Part shown: positions 1-6,754 of the stretch, piece by piece
Layout: each line of letters begins with the position of its first letter
Position numbering within the stretch: position 1 is the stretch's first letter
Program-made: the position numbers and the translations under genes
Notes under the pieces: generated by a model
The model's database searches: none
The model's input: the letters and a program-made list of their open reading frames with translations, nothing else
What the model was told of the DNA's origin: nothing
Assembly: GCA_021848705.1 (NCBI GenBank)
Contig: JAJZTT010000004.1
Coordinates: 1 to 42,014, forward strand
DNA from: Pseudomonadota bacterium
GTDB taxonomy: Bacteria; Pseudomonadota; Gammaproteobacteria; Burkholderiales; JABEVD01
Reading direction: 5' to 3'
DNA length: 42,014 nt

Positions 1-12
1 AATCATTTCCAT
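1..12 (-). CDS. First codons of a leftward gene, probably IS transposase (partial)
   Basis: The complement of the first 12 bases reads ATGGAAATGATT (M-E-M-I), preceded by a good ribosome-binding site (AGAGGTG, about 7 nt upstream). It points out of the window and sits where the first gene (istA) of an IS21 element would begin. Only four codons are visible, so the product is inferred from the adjacent terminal repeats alone. An inverted repeat, CCTGCC/GGCAGG at 31-51, lies in its leader and could act in expression control. Confidence 0.35.
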
Positions 13-126
13 AGTGATCACCTCTTATCTCCTGCCCACAAATTAGGCAGGACAAGTAGAACACCTGGGTCAATTTTCGATCAGCACAACGACTCTAGAT
101 GGGTCAATTTTCGGTCAGCGACAACA
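1..126 (-). mobile_element. End of an IS21-like insertion sequence (partial)
   Basis: Two near-identical 20-bp direct repeats, TGGGTCAATTTTCGATCAGC at 66-85 and TGGGTCAATTTTCGGTCAGC at 100-119, lie 34 bp apart beside a possible terminus that reads TGTTGTC on the minus strand (120-126). Multiple ~20-bp repeats inside the ends are characteristic of IS21-family elements, and the istA start usually lies about 100 nt inside the end, which fits the start codon at 10-12. The body of the element lies left of the window, so no transposase domain can be read. The family assignment rests on the repeat layout and on recall of similar IS21 ends. Confidence 0.5.
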
Positions 127-579
127 CTCCCATACAATTCGACGAATGCATCACCCTGTTTAGTATTTTATTTTTTCTTATTTTTCAAGGTGTGAGATTT
201 ATTTGTATCTCAGCATTCATAAAAATCCGGGGTATATCGCTCCGCCGTCAACCAGGCTCATGAAATCAATTTTTCCCCCGCGATATCAATTCGGAAGGGA
301 TATCACATCGCAGAAGTCAGTTTTGCGGAGTTTGAAGAAGAACGAGATTCCGAAGTTTCACAGTCCGAAATTACCACGTCATGCGTGAAATTTCTGAAAG
401 ACGAAGAAAGGGCGCACCTTTCTCCACGCCAAGGACGGCGCTCGTCCATTTTTCATATAAACATTATTAATCATTGTGTTACAAGAGCATTTGGGTTGCA
501 ATTCCGAGATTTTCCGCATAAAATATCCTCATGCGCCCTCTCTTCGTCAAATCTTTCAATAGATCTGACGAGGTTTCTT
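127..579. other. AT-rich gap between IS end and alpA; no gene recognised
   Basis: This stretch is visibly richer in A and T than the flagellar and sugar genes, with runs such as TTTTATTTTTTCTTATTTTT around 167-186. The reading frame of alpA stays open upstream from about 226 but has no convincing start or ribosome-binding site, and its translation (acidic around 330-400) matches nothing I recognise. It may be the tail of a disrupted gene. Two copies of GATATC (282-287 and 299-304) flank an 11-bp spacer and could be a regulator site, without further support. Confidence 0.4.
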
Positions 580-777
580 ATGCTTCCTAGCCAAATAATT
601 CGCATCAAGCAGGTCACAACGTTGGTTGGCCTGTCCCGCTCAACCATTTATCGTCTCGTTTCTTCAGGCAACTTTCCAGCGCCGGTCAGGCTCACTTCGC
701 GTTCGATCGGCTGGCGATCCAGCGATCTCCAGGCTTGGCTTAGCAGCCGCGTTGAAAGCCGGGGCAGGGGGAAGTAA
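580..777 (+). CDS. AlpA-family excisionase-like transcriptional regulator
   Basis: This is a 65-residue DNA-binding protein of the AlpA / MerR-like helix-turn-helix family, which in prophages and integrative elements activates integrase or excision genes. The helix-turn-helix is read in VGLSRSTIYRLVSSGNFPAP followed by the family-typical IGWRSSDLQAWL wing, and the length is normal for the family. The start ATG at 580 was chosen because it begins the conserved domain and has GACGAGG about 7 nt upstream; the same frame is open further upstream but without family similarity. No integrase gene is near it in the window, so it looks like the leftover of a mobile element. It ends 32 nt before a strong terminator. 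Confidence 0.85.
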   Translation: MLPSQIIRIKQVTTLVGLSRSTIYRLVSSGNFPAPVRLTSRSIGWRSSDLQAWLSSRVESRGRGK

Positions 778-809
778 CCAAATACGGAAACAAACGCTGG
801 AATCTGGCC

Positions 810-843
810 AAATAAAACAACGGGAGTCCCGTTGTTTTATTTT
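810..843. terminator. Strong palindromic, probably bidirectional terminator
   Basis: A perfect inverted repeat: AAATAAAACAACGGG (810-824), loop AGT, CCCGTTGTTTTATTT (828-842). The A-rich left arm and T-rich right arm give a U-tract in either direction. It closes the alpA transcript on the plus strand and would block leftward transcription arriving from lysC and the tRNA. Confidence 0.85.
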
Positions 844-1181
844 GTGGAATGGGTGAGGGTCCGCTGAAGATGCAGCCGCCCTTTTCGCTCACAAGAATAT
901 GAAATGCTTGATCCGGGTGAACCACATCAAGCGTCATGGGATGGAATCGGCGGCTCCCGCCGCCGAAAAAAACCTGATGGCAGGGGAGGCTTCGCCTCTT
1001 GCGCCTCCCGGCGCAGGCCGCTTCTGCGCGCATAACGCATCAGCAGGCAAGGGTTGGATACAACGATTCACCAGTTAGAAGAATGTCCTGTGCATCGCAA
1101 GTCAGACACTTCCCGTGATGATGGGTCTTATGATGGGTAAAGCAGAAAATACCCCTGAAACCCTCATAAAACCTTGCATAT
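844..1181. other. Gene-free region between terminator and tRNA-Ser
   Basis: No reading frame here gives a recognisable product on either strand. Visible features are a GC-rich hairpin (GGCGGCTCCCGCCGCC, about 948-963) and a pair of 9-bp direct repeats, ATGATGGGT at 1118-1126 and 1130-1138, 44 nt beyond the 3' end of the tRNA. The position is where an integrated element would abut its tRNA target. Confidence 0.4.
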
Positions 1182-1274
1182 TGGCGGAGAGCGAGGGATT
1201 CGAACCCTCGGTAAGGCTATAAACCCTACGCTCCCTTAGCAGGGGAGTACCTTCGACCACTCGGCCAGCTCTCC
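1182..1274 (-). tRNA. tRNA-Ser(GCU)
   Basis: A 93-nt serine tRNA that decodes AGC and AGU. The acceptor stem pairs GGAGAGC (complement of 1268-1274) with GCTCTCC (complement of 1186-1192); the discriminator base is G and the CCA end is encoded (complement of 1182-1184). The anticodon stem CTCCC/GGGAG encloses the loop CTGCTAA with anticodon GCT at 1238-1240. A long variable arm and the TTCGAATCCC T-loop are present, as expected for class II tRNAs. It lies 37 nt downstream of lysC on the same strand, an arrangement common in Betaproteobacteria. Confidence 0.98.
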
Positions 1275-1291
1275 GTAGAGTCGGCAAGAAT

Positions 1292-1312
1292 ACCTTTTTA
1301 TTCGAAAAAGGT
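1292..1312 (-). terminator. Hairpin between lysC and tRNA-Ser
   Basis: ACCTTTTT (1292-1299), loop ATTCG, AAAAAGGT (1305-1312) form a perfect 8-bp stem that begins at the lysC stop codon. It is A/T-rich and has no long U-tract beyond the stem on the minus strand, so it may be a weak terminator or a processing signal between the mRNA and the tRNA. Confidence 0.45.
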
Positions 1313-2538
1313 CAAACTTCCTGATCGAGCTGGAAGGCCTTGTGCAGGATCCGCACCGCGAGTTCCAGGTATTTCTCGTCTATCACCACGGAAATTTTGA
1401 TCTCGGAAGTGGAAATCATCTGGATGTTGATGCCTTCCTCGGCCAACGTCCTGAACATCTGGCTCGCCACCCCGACATGGGAACGCATTCCGACACCGAC
1501 GACCGAAACCTTGGCGATACTGCTGTCGCCGATCACTTCGCGTGCGCCGAGATGCTTCTGCACGTCTCTCAGGATGGCAATCGCCTTGTCATAATCGCTC
1601 TTGTTGACTGTGAAGGAGAAATCGGTGGTGCCTTCGACCCCTACGTTCTGGATGATCATGTCCACTTCGATGTTTGCATCCGCCACCGGACCCAGGATCT
1701 GGTAGGCGATGCCCGGTTTGTCCGGTACTCCCCGCACGGTGATTTTGGCTTCGTCCCGATTGAATGCGATGCCGGAGATGATCGGCTGTTCCATTTTGCC
1801 CTCTTCCTCGAAAGTGATCAGCGTGCCCTCCCCTTCTTCCTCGAACGAGGAAAGGACGCGAAGTTTGACCTTGTATTTGCCCGCGAACTCGACCGAGCGG
1901 ATCTGCAGCACCTTGGAGCCAAGGCTCGCCATCTCCAGCATTTCCTCGAAAGTGATCGATTTCAGCCTTCTCGCCTTCGGAACGATGCGCGGGTCGGTGG
2001 TATACACGCCGTCGACGTCCGTGTAGATCTGGCATTCGTCGGCTTTCAATGCCGCTGCGAGCGCAACGCCCGTGGTGTCCGAACCGCCGCGACCCAGGGT
2101 GGTGATGTTTCCGTCCGCATCCACTCCCTGGAATCCCGCCACCACGACCACATGACCGGAATCGAGATCCGCACGCATCCTCTCCTCGTCGATCGAAACA
2201 ATGCGGGCCTTGGTATGTGCGCTGTCGGTGAGGATCCTGACCTGAGCGCCGGTATAGCTTCTCGCCTTGATACCGAGCTCCTTGAGCGCCATGGCCAGGA
2301 GGGCAATGGTGACCTGCTCGCCGGTCGAGACCATCACGTCGAGTTCGCGCGGATCGGGACTGGACTGGATTTCACGGGCAAGCGCGATGAGCCGATTCGT
2401 CTCTCCGCTCATGGCGGAAACCGCAACGACGATGTCGTGCCCCTGCGCCTTGAATTTTGCGATGCGCTTCGCAACGTTCCGGATGCGCTCCGGAGAACCG
2501 ACCGAAGTGCCGCCGTATTTTTGGACGATGAGTGACAT
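1312..2538 (-). CDS. lysC: Aspartate kinase
   Basis: Cytoplasmic enzyme that phosphorylates L-aspartate with ATP, the first step towards lysine, threonine, methionine and diaminopimelate. At 408 residues it has the usual length of the monofunctional, lysine/threonine-sensitive type. The N-terminal kinase motif [15 protein letters not shown] is at residues 5-19, and the catalytic region [11 protein letters not shown] and the [15 protein letters not shown] stretch follow. Two C-terminal ACT regulatory domains occupy about residues 265-408 ([21 protein letters not shown] and [25 protein letters not shown]). ATG at 2538 begins the conserved N-terminus. The gene sits 45 nt behind the upstream radical SAM gene and may be co-transcribed with it; tRNA-Ser follows. 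Confidence 0.97.
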   Translation of the reverse strand: MSLIVQKYGGTSVGSPERIRNVAKRIAKFKAQGHDIVVAVSAMSGETNRLIALAREIQSSPDPRELDVMVSTGEQVTIALLAMALKELGIKARSYTGAQVRILTDSAHTKARIVSIDEERMRADLDSGHVVVVAGFQGVDADGNITTLGRGGSDTTGVALAAALKADECQIYTDVDGVYTTDPRIVPKARRLKSITFEEMLEMASLGSKVLQIRSVEFAGKYKVKLRVLSSFEEEGEGTLITFEEEGKMEQPIISGIAFNRDEAKITVRGVPDKPGIAYQILGPVADANIEVDMIIQNVGVEGTTDFSFTVNKSDYDKAIAILRDVQKHLGAREVIGDSSIAKVSVVGVGMRSHVGVASQMFRTLAEEGINIQMISTSEIKISVVIDEKYLELAVRILHKAFQLDQEV

Positions 2539-2583
2539 GCTGGGCCAGATTAAAACTCGATATCTTACCCGATTTCGCGCTTT

Positions 2584-3426
2584 TTAGAGGAACTTTTTGA
2601 CGGAAAGACCGGCCACCTCGATCCTTTTCGCGAAAGATTCCATCCATTCCCTGCTGACCGGGGAAAGCCTCTCCCCGCCCGGTTGCAGCGATTTGCGCGC
2701 AAGGCCGTAGAGGAGAACGCCCTCCAGTTTCGATGCGAGGGGGGCGAGCAATTCCACATAGGCATCGCATTCGTCTTCAGATGGGGGGATTCCGTCGGTT
2801 TCGAAAACGCAGGTCTGGATCCAGGTGGGACAAAGGGAGGAACAGGCCGAAAGATTGGAAAAGACACGCCGCGGACTTTCCGTCGTGTCGTTGATCCTTT
2901 TGCGCCCTTCTCCGGTTGCGCTGTCGAGCTTGAACCAGACCTCGCCGTTGAATTCCACCATCCTCGCGATCCCGGCCAGAACTTCCTTCCTGTGCATCAG
3001 ACTGCCGTTGGTGATCAGGACGAGCTTCACCTCTTCGGAAAGTCCGGAATGCTTCATGACGCTTCCCACGAGCTCCACGATTTCCTCGAAGCGGGCAGCG
3101 GAAGTCGGTTCCCCGTTTCCGGATATGGCGATGTCGTTGATTCTCCTCAATCCTTCCGGGACCCGCTCCTCCATGAATTTGCCATGAAGCAGTTCCTGCA
3201 GAAAACCGGATAGCTCGCTCTCGAGAAGCTGGAGATCGATTTCGGGCGCGGAACCCAAAGAAAGATCCGGTACCTGGCAATAGATGCAACGCCAGTTGCA
3301 GGCATTGTTCGGATTGAGATTGATCCCGACCGAAACCCCACCCGAGCGACGAGAGACGACAGGATAGACATAAACGAGACCGGCGGACTCCCGCGCATGG
3401 TCTCCGAAGTTCAAGGATTTCTGCAT
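2584..3426 (-). CDS. Radical SAM protein of unknown substrate
   Basis: A 280-residue iron-sulfur enzyme of the radical SAM superfamily. The cluster-binding motif CNWRCIYC (C-x3-C-x2-C) lies near residue 40 after the conserved stretch GINLNPNNACNWRCIYC, and ISGNGEPT is the SAM-contacting glycine-rich motif. The overall pattern resembles the COG0731-like group of Fe-S oxidoreductases. It is not QueE, which is shorter and has different flanking motifs, although queD is its divergent neighbour. An in-frame GTG at 3463-3465 would add 13 residues; I chose ATG at 3426 because the family-like sequence starts there and because the longer start would place a candidate -10 box of queD inside the coding region. 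Substrate unknown. Confidence 0.85.
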   Translation of the reverse strand: MQKSLNFGDHARESAGLVYVYPVVSRRSGGVSVGINLNPNNACNWRCIYCQVPDLSLGSAPEIDLQLLESELSGFLQELLHGKFMEERVPEGLRRINDIAISGNGEPTSAARFEEIVELVGSVMKHSGLSEEVKLVLITNGSLMHRKEVLAGIARMVEFNGEVWFKLDSATGEGRKRINDTTESPRRVFSNLSACSSLCPTWIQTCVFETDGIPPSEDECDAYVELLAPLASKLEGVLLYGLARKSLQPGGERLSPVSREWMESFAKRIEVAGLSVKKFL

Positions 3427-3452
3427 TTTTCCGGACAAAATCAGGCTGGTGT

Positions 3453-3458
3453 TATAAT
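3453..3458 (+). promoter_or_regulatory. Candidate -10 box for queD
   Basis: A perfect TATAAT lies 31 nt upstream of the queD start. No convincing -35 hexamer is seen at 16-18 bp, so the call is tentative. Confidence 0.35.
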
Positions 3459-3489
3459 TGCTCACCCGAAATTCAAATGCAAGCCGATC

Positions 3490-3927
3490 ATGCTCATCAC
3501 CAGACGCCTCGAATTCGACTCAGGCCACAGGATTCCCAACCACAAGAGCCAGTGCCGCCATCTGCACGGACACCGCTACGCCATCGAAATCACCCTCTCG
3601 GGCAAGGTGGTCGACACGGAAGGCGCGTCCGACCAGGGGATGGTCATGGATTATTCGGACGTAAAGGTGATCGCCAAGCGCGAGATCGTGGACCTTTGGG
3701 ACCACGCCTTCCTGGTCTGGGAACAGGACCGGAAAGTGCTGGAATTCCTGCAATCCATTCCGGGGCACAAGACGGTCGTGCTGGGCACGCCGCCCACTGC
3801 GGAAAATCTCGCCAGAATCGCCTTCGAAAAACTGGAGTCCGCCTACCGCGAAACGGGCCTCGAACTCGCCATGGTCAGACTCTACGAGACCCCCAACAAC
3901 TGGGCGGACGCGCACCCTAGCGCCTGA
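3490..3927 (+). CDS. queD: 6-carboxy-5,6,7,8-tetrahydropterin synthase QueD
   Basis: Converts dihydroneopterin triphosphate to 6-carboxytetrahydropterin in queuosine/7-deazaguanine synthesis. The 145-residue protein shows the PTPS-family zinc ligands in FDSGHRI and HLHGH, the catalytic cysteine just before them (SQCRHLHGH, QueD arrangement), and the C-terminal glutamate in RLYETPNNWA. ATG at 3490 begins the family-typical MLITRRLEFDSGH; the reading frame extends upstream to 3397 without family similarity. The ribosome-binding site is weak. Its 3' end overlaps the convergent SPOR gene by 11 nt. The other queuosine genes are not in the window. Confidence 0.93.
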   Translation: MLITRRLEFDSGHRIPNHKSQCRHLHGHRYAIEITLSGKVVDTEGASDQGMVMDYSDVKVIAKREIVDLWDHAFLVWEQDRKVLEFLQSIPGHKTVVLGTPPTAENLARIAFEKLESAYRETGLELAMVRLYETPNNWADAHPSA

Positions 3928-4801
3928 CCGGAATCGCCCGGATCCCTGCTTTCGAAAATCCCTTCGAGGCCCTTTCCGCTTCCTCGCGGCTGAGATAGCT
4001 CCCTCCGCGGATCCTTGACTGGATCATGACCGGTCGCCCTTCCAGCTTCAGCTTTCCGGCGAGATCATGTGCTTCCTCTTGCGGGCCGAAATCCCTGAAC
4101 TGAAGCGCATATTTCCCGCCCGGAAGGGGAAGCAGGGTGGATTCCATTCCGATCCTCTTCTTTTCGAGCAGCGCGGTCTCCCTGTCCGGATACGGGCCGA
4201 CCAGAACACGGAAATACACGATCGGGTTGACTCCCTGTCGCTTCAGCTTGTCCATCATCTTTTCGGTATTTTCGTCCGAGGAAAACACGCCAAACTGCAA
4301 GGTGAAATACCCGCTTTCACGGCGGACGACATGTTTTTCAGGCTTCTTGTGGAGCGGAGCCCTGACCGGATGCCGCTCCCTCGCCGCATGCTCATGTCCG
4401 GAAAGCTTCTTCGCAGCATGCTCGCTCCCCGCAGCCTTTGGCGGCTCTGGCGGACGGACTTCCCTGGGTTCTGGCGGAAGGGGAATCGGGGCGGGAACAG
4501 GCTGTGAAACAGGCACGGGGACGGGCGCAGACTGGGGAGCGGGTTGCGGCGCGGGATGAGGTGCAGGTTTCGGCGGAGCAGGCGGCGGGGGTGTATGGGT
4601 TTGCCCGCCCTCGAAACGCTGCATCACGGTCAGAACCCCGAGGGCCACGACCACCAGCCCCACCGCCACGATGAGACGGATGAAGAGTTTGGATTTCAGC
4701 AATTCCTTCTTGATCATTTTCGACAACACTTTCCGGATTGGTGGGGGACCGGGCGATGCATCTGGATCGATTCGCTTTTTTTCACGGTATGGATTTTCCA
4801 T
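3917..4801 (-). CDS. SPOR-domain inner-membrane protein with two tandem SPOR-like repeats
   Basis: A 294-residue predicted bitopic membrane protein. Residues 1-40 are basic and cytoplasmic, one transmembrane segment (FIRLIVAVGLVVVALGVLTV) spans about 40-60, and a long proline-rich periplasmic linker follows to about 150. The C-terminal half carries two repeats that align with each other: YFTLQFGVFSSDENTEKMMD and YALQFRDFGPQEEAHDLAGK. SPOR domains bind denuded peptidoglycan at division sites, as in FtsN and DedD. ATG at 4801 was preferred to an upstream in-frame start at 4849 because that extension overlaps the promoter region. A role in cell-wall remodelling or division is inferred from the domain only; it is not recognisable as FtsN or DedD by name. 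Confidence 0.82.
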   Translation of the reverse strand: MENPYREKKRIDPDASPGPPPIRKVLSKMIKKELLKSKLFIRLIVAVGLVVVALGVLTVMQRFEGGQTHTPPPPAPPKPAPHPAPQPAPQSAPVPVPVSQPVPAPIPLPPEPREVRPPEPPKAAGSEHAAKKLSGHEHAARERHPVRAPLHKKPEKHVVRRESGYFTLQFGVFSSDENTEKMMDKLKRQGVNPIVYFRVLVGPYPDRETALLEKKRIGMESTLLPLPGGKYALQFRDFGPQEEAHDLAGKLKLEGRPVMIQSRIRGGSYLSREEAERASKGFSKAGIRAIPVRR

Positions 4802-4819
4802 GAAGCCTGAACTTTGAAG

Positions 4820-4849
4820 ATTATAGCGACAAAACCGCAAGAATGACAT
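4820..4849 (-). promoter_or_regulatory. Candidate sigma-70 promoter of the SPOR gene
   Basis: On the minus strand a perfect -10 box TATAAT (complement of 4820-4825) follows ATGTCA (complement of 4844-4849, four of six matches to TTGACA) after 18 bp. It leaves only about 12 nt of leader before the ATG at 4801. Confidence 0.45.
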
Positions 4850-4879
4850 GAAGTCGGAAGGATTCCCGGAAAGACAGGG

Positions 4880-4908
4880 TTACCATCCGCTTCCGCATCG
4901 GGTATGAT
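4880..4908 (+). promoter_or_regulatory. Candidate sigma-70 promoter of the glycosylation operon
   Basis: TTACCA (4880-4885, four of six -35 matches), 17-bp spacer, TATGAT (4903-4908, five of six -10 matches). It lies 68 nt upstream of the diguanylate cyclase start and is the only promoter-like site I can see before the 15-gene run ending at 21065. Confidence 0.5.
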
Positions 4909-4975
4909 AAGAAAAGCCCTTGCAAAGGATGCGGGCAAACCCGGATTCCCATCACATCGTCCCGATCGATTGAGA

Positions 4976-6754
4976 ATGCAACAATTCAGCAATCCATCAG
5001 AAATTGCTCGCGAAACCCTGAAGGCTCTAGCACTGCGCAAGCTGCTGCCCACCCCCGAGAATTACCAGTCCATTTACAACGAGATCGCAGGAATCGCGGC
5101 ACCAACGGCCAGGCTGGAGATCGCACCGGTCCTGGAAAAGGTCCTGGAGCATGCCGCTCCCGGCACACCGAGGGCGGCGAAAGCATCCGAACAGCTCAGA
5201 AAATCGCTCGTTTCCGGAGACGCCGCAGCCGCAGAATCCGCCCTCGCCACCCTCATCAACATTCCCGCCCCGCCCGCCTGGGGAAATCTGGTCCGGGATC
5301 TGCTCAGGCTTTGGGAACTCAAGCACTCGGGCTGGACAACCGCAAGAAAGCGGGAAGGACTGGAGACGGTGCTGAACAATTTCGGAGCCAATCCGGAAAT
5401 TCTGCACGACAAGATCCAGTCGCTGCTGAAATCCTGGTCGGCAAGTCCAGTCCAGCAGTCCGAACTCGTGGAAGAGCCTCCTGAGAAACCGGTTGCGGCT
5501 GCATCTCAGCAGCCTGCTCCGGCTTCGCCGCAAGCTGTGCCGAAATCAGCGAGCTTTGCCGCATCGCTCCGGGATTTGCTTGCCCAGACCTATATGAATG
5601 GATTTCCCACCCTGCTGCAGCACAGTCCTGAACTCGCCGAGGAGGCCGTCTCGCTCGCAAAAATCGCAGTAGTCATTACCGACGAGAAGAAGGCGGAAGC
5701 TTTCCGTTCCAGCCTGAAGAAGTTCTGGTTCAAGCTGGAAATGAGGGCGGGAGACAATGCTGAAATCCAGGAAGGGCTGATCCGCCTGCTCCGCCTCGTC
5801 GCGGACAACATCAGCGAAATCGTGGTCGACGACCAGTACCTGCACGGGCAGATGGGCATGGTCCGAGAAATCATCTCCAGCCCCTTGAGGAGAGGAATGC
5901 TCGACGATGCGGAACGCAGCCTGAAGGCGGTGATCTACAAGCAGAGCATGCTGAAACAAAGCATCAACGAGGCGAAAACAAGCCTCAAGTCCCTGATTGC
6001 CGATTTCATCGAAAGACTGGGCGAATTCTCGGAAAGCACCGGGGAATACCACAGCAAGATCGATTTCTACTCGCACAAGCTGAGCGAAAGCGACGACATC
6101 GCCCAGATCACCTCCATCCTGGACGAGGTGATGAAGGAAACCAAGGCGATCCAGATGGACACTTTGCGCTCCAGGGCCTCCTTCCTGGAAGCACAGGAGC
6201 GGGTGGATGCAGCCAACCAGCGCATCATCGAACTCGAGGCGAAGCTCGAAAATCTTTCCGAAATGGTCAGGGAGGACCATCTGACCAGGACTCTCAACCG
6301 GCGCGGCATGGAAGAGGCATTCGAAAGGGAGGCCGCGAGATCGGACAGGAAAAACGCCCCGCTTTGCGTCGCAATCCTGGACATCGACGACTTCAAGAAA
6401 CTGAACGACACGCTCGGACACCAGGCCGGGGACGACGCCCTCGTGCATCTTGCCCTGACGATCAAGGAAATGACCCGGCCGAACGACGTGGTTTCGAGAT
6501 TTGGAGGCGAGGAATTCATGATCATCCTGCCGGACTCCGAACTCGACGATGCGGTCCAGGTCATCACCAGGCTGCAGCGGGAACTGACCAGAAAAATTTT
6601 CATGTACCAGAACCAGAAGCAGGTCATCACATTCAGCGCAGGTGTCGCCCTTCGGGGCGATCACGAAAACCGCGATTCGCTCATCGAGCGCGCCGACAAA
6701 GCGATGTACGAGGCAAAACAGGCGGGTAAAAACCGGGTTTTCGCAGCCCCATGA
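4976..6754 (+). CDS. Diguanylate cyclase (GGDEF domain) with RxxD inhibitory site
   Basis: Predicted to make cyclic di-GMP from two GTP. The 592-residue protein has a long helical N-terminal region without a recognised sensor domain (residues 1-400, including an alanine/proline-rich linker near 165-190 and a coiled-coil-like stretch near 390-430) and a C-terminal GGDEF domain at about 430-592. The active-site motif is GGEEF in SRFGGEEFMIILPDSE, a functional variant. RPND lies five residues before it, matching the RxxD product-inhibition site. No transmembrane segment is visible, so it is likely cytosolic. ATG at 4976 begins the conserved MQQFSNPSEIARETLKALAL; an upstream in-frame start at 4904 overlaps the candidate promoter. 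Its stop overlaps the next gene by ATGA. Confidence 0.92.
   Translation: MQQFSNPSEIARETLKALALRKLLPTPENYQSIYNEIAGIAAPTARLEIAPVLEKVLEHAAPGTPRAAKASEQLRKSLVSGDAAAAESALATLINIPAPPAWGNLVRDLLRLWELKHSGWTTARKREGLETVLNNFGANPEILHDKIQSLLKSWSASPVQQSELVEEPPEKPVAAASQQPAPASPQAVPKSASFAASLRDLLAQTYMNGFPTLLQHSPELAEEAVSLAKIAVVITDEKKAEAFRSSLKKFWFKLEMRAGDNAEIQEGLIRLLRLVADNISEIVVDDQYLHGQMGMVREIISSPLRRGMLDDAERSLKAVIYKQSMLKQSINEAKTSLKSLIADFIERLGEFSESTGEYHSKIDFYSHKLSESDDIAQITSILDEVMKETKAIQMDTLRSRASFLEAQERVDAANQRIIELEAKLENLSEMVREDHLTRTLNRRGMEEAFEREAARSDRKNAPLCVAILDIDDFKKLNDTLGHQAGDDALVHLALTIKEMTRPNDVVSRFGGEEFMIILPDSELDDAVQVITRLQRELTRKIFMYQNQKQVITFSAGVALRGDHENRDSLIERADKAMYEAKQAGKNRVFAAP

Noticed and set aside
203-388. A 61-codon frame in the left AT-rich region
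   Set aside because: No ribosome-binding site, no similarity recognised, atypical composition; likely non-coding.
740-1033. A 97-codon minus-strand frame across the terminator
   Set aside because: It reads through a perfect terminator palindrome and shows no recognisable motif; not accepted as integrase remnant or gene.
1342-2535. A 397-codon open frame antisense to lysC
   Set aside because: It mirrors lysC codon structure, has no family resemblance and no ribosome-binding site; lysC is certain on the other strand.
2584-3426. Radical SAM protein as QueE, given neighbouring queD
   Set aside because: Length (280 residues) and motif surroundings do not fit 7-carboxy-7-deazaguanine synthase; left as unknown radical SAM protein.
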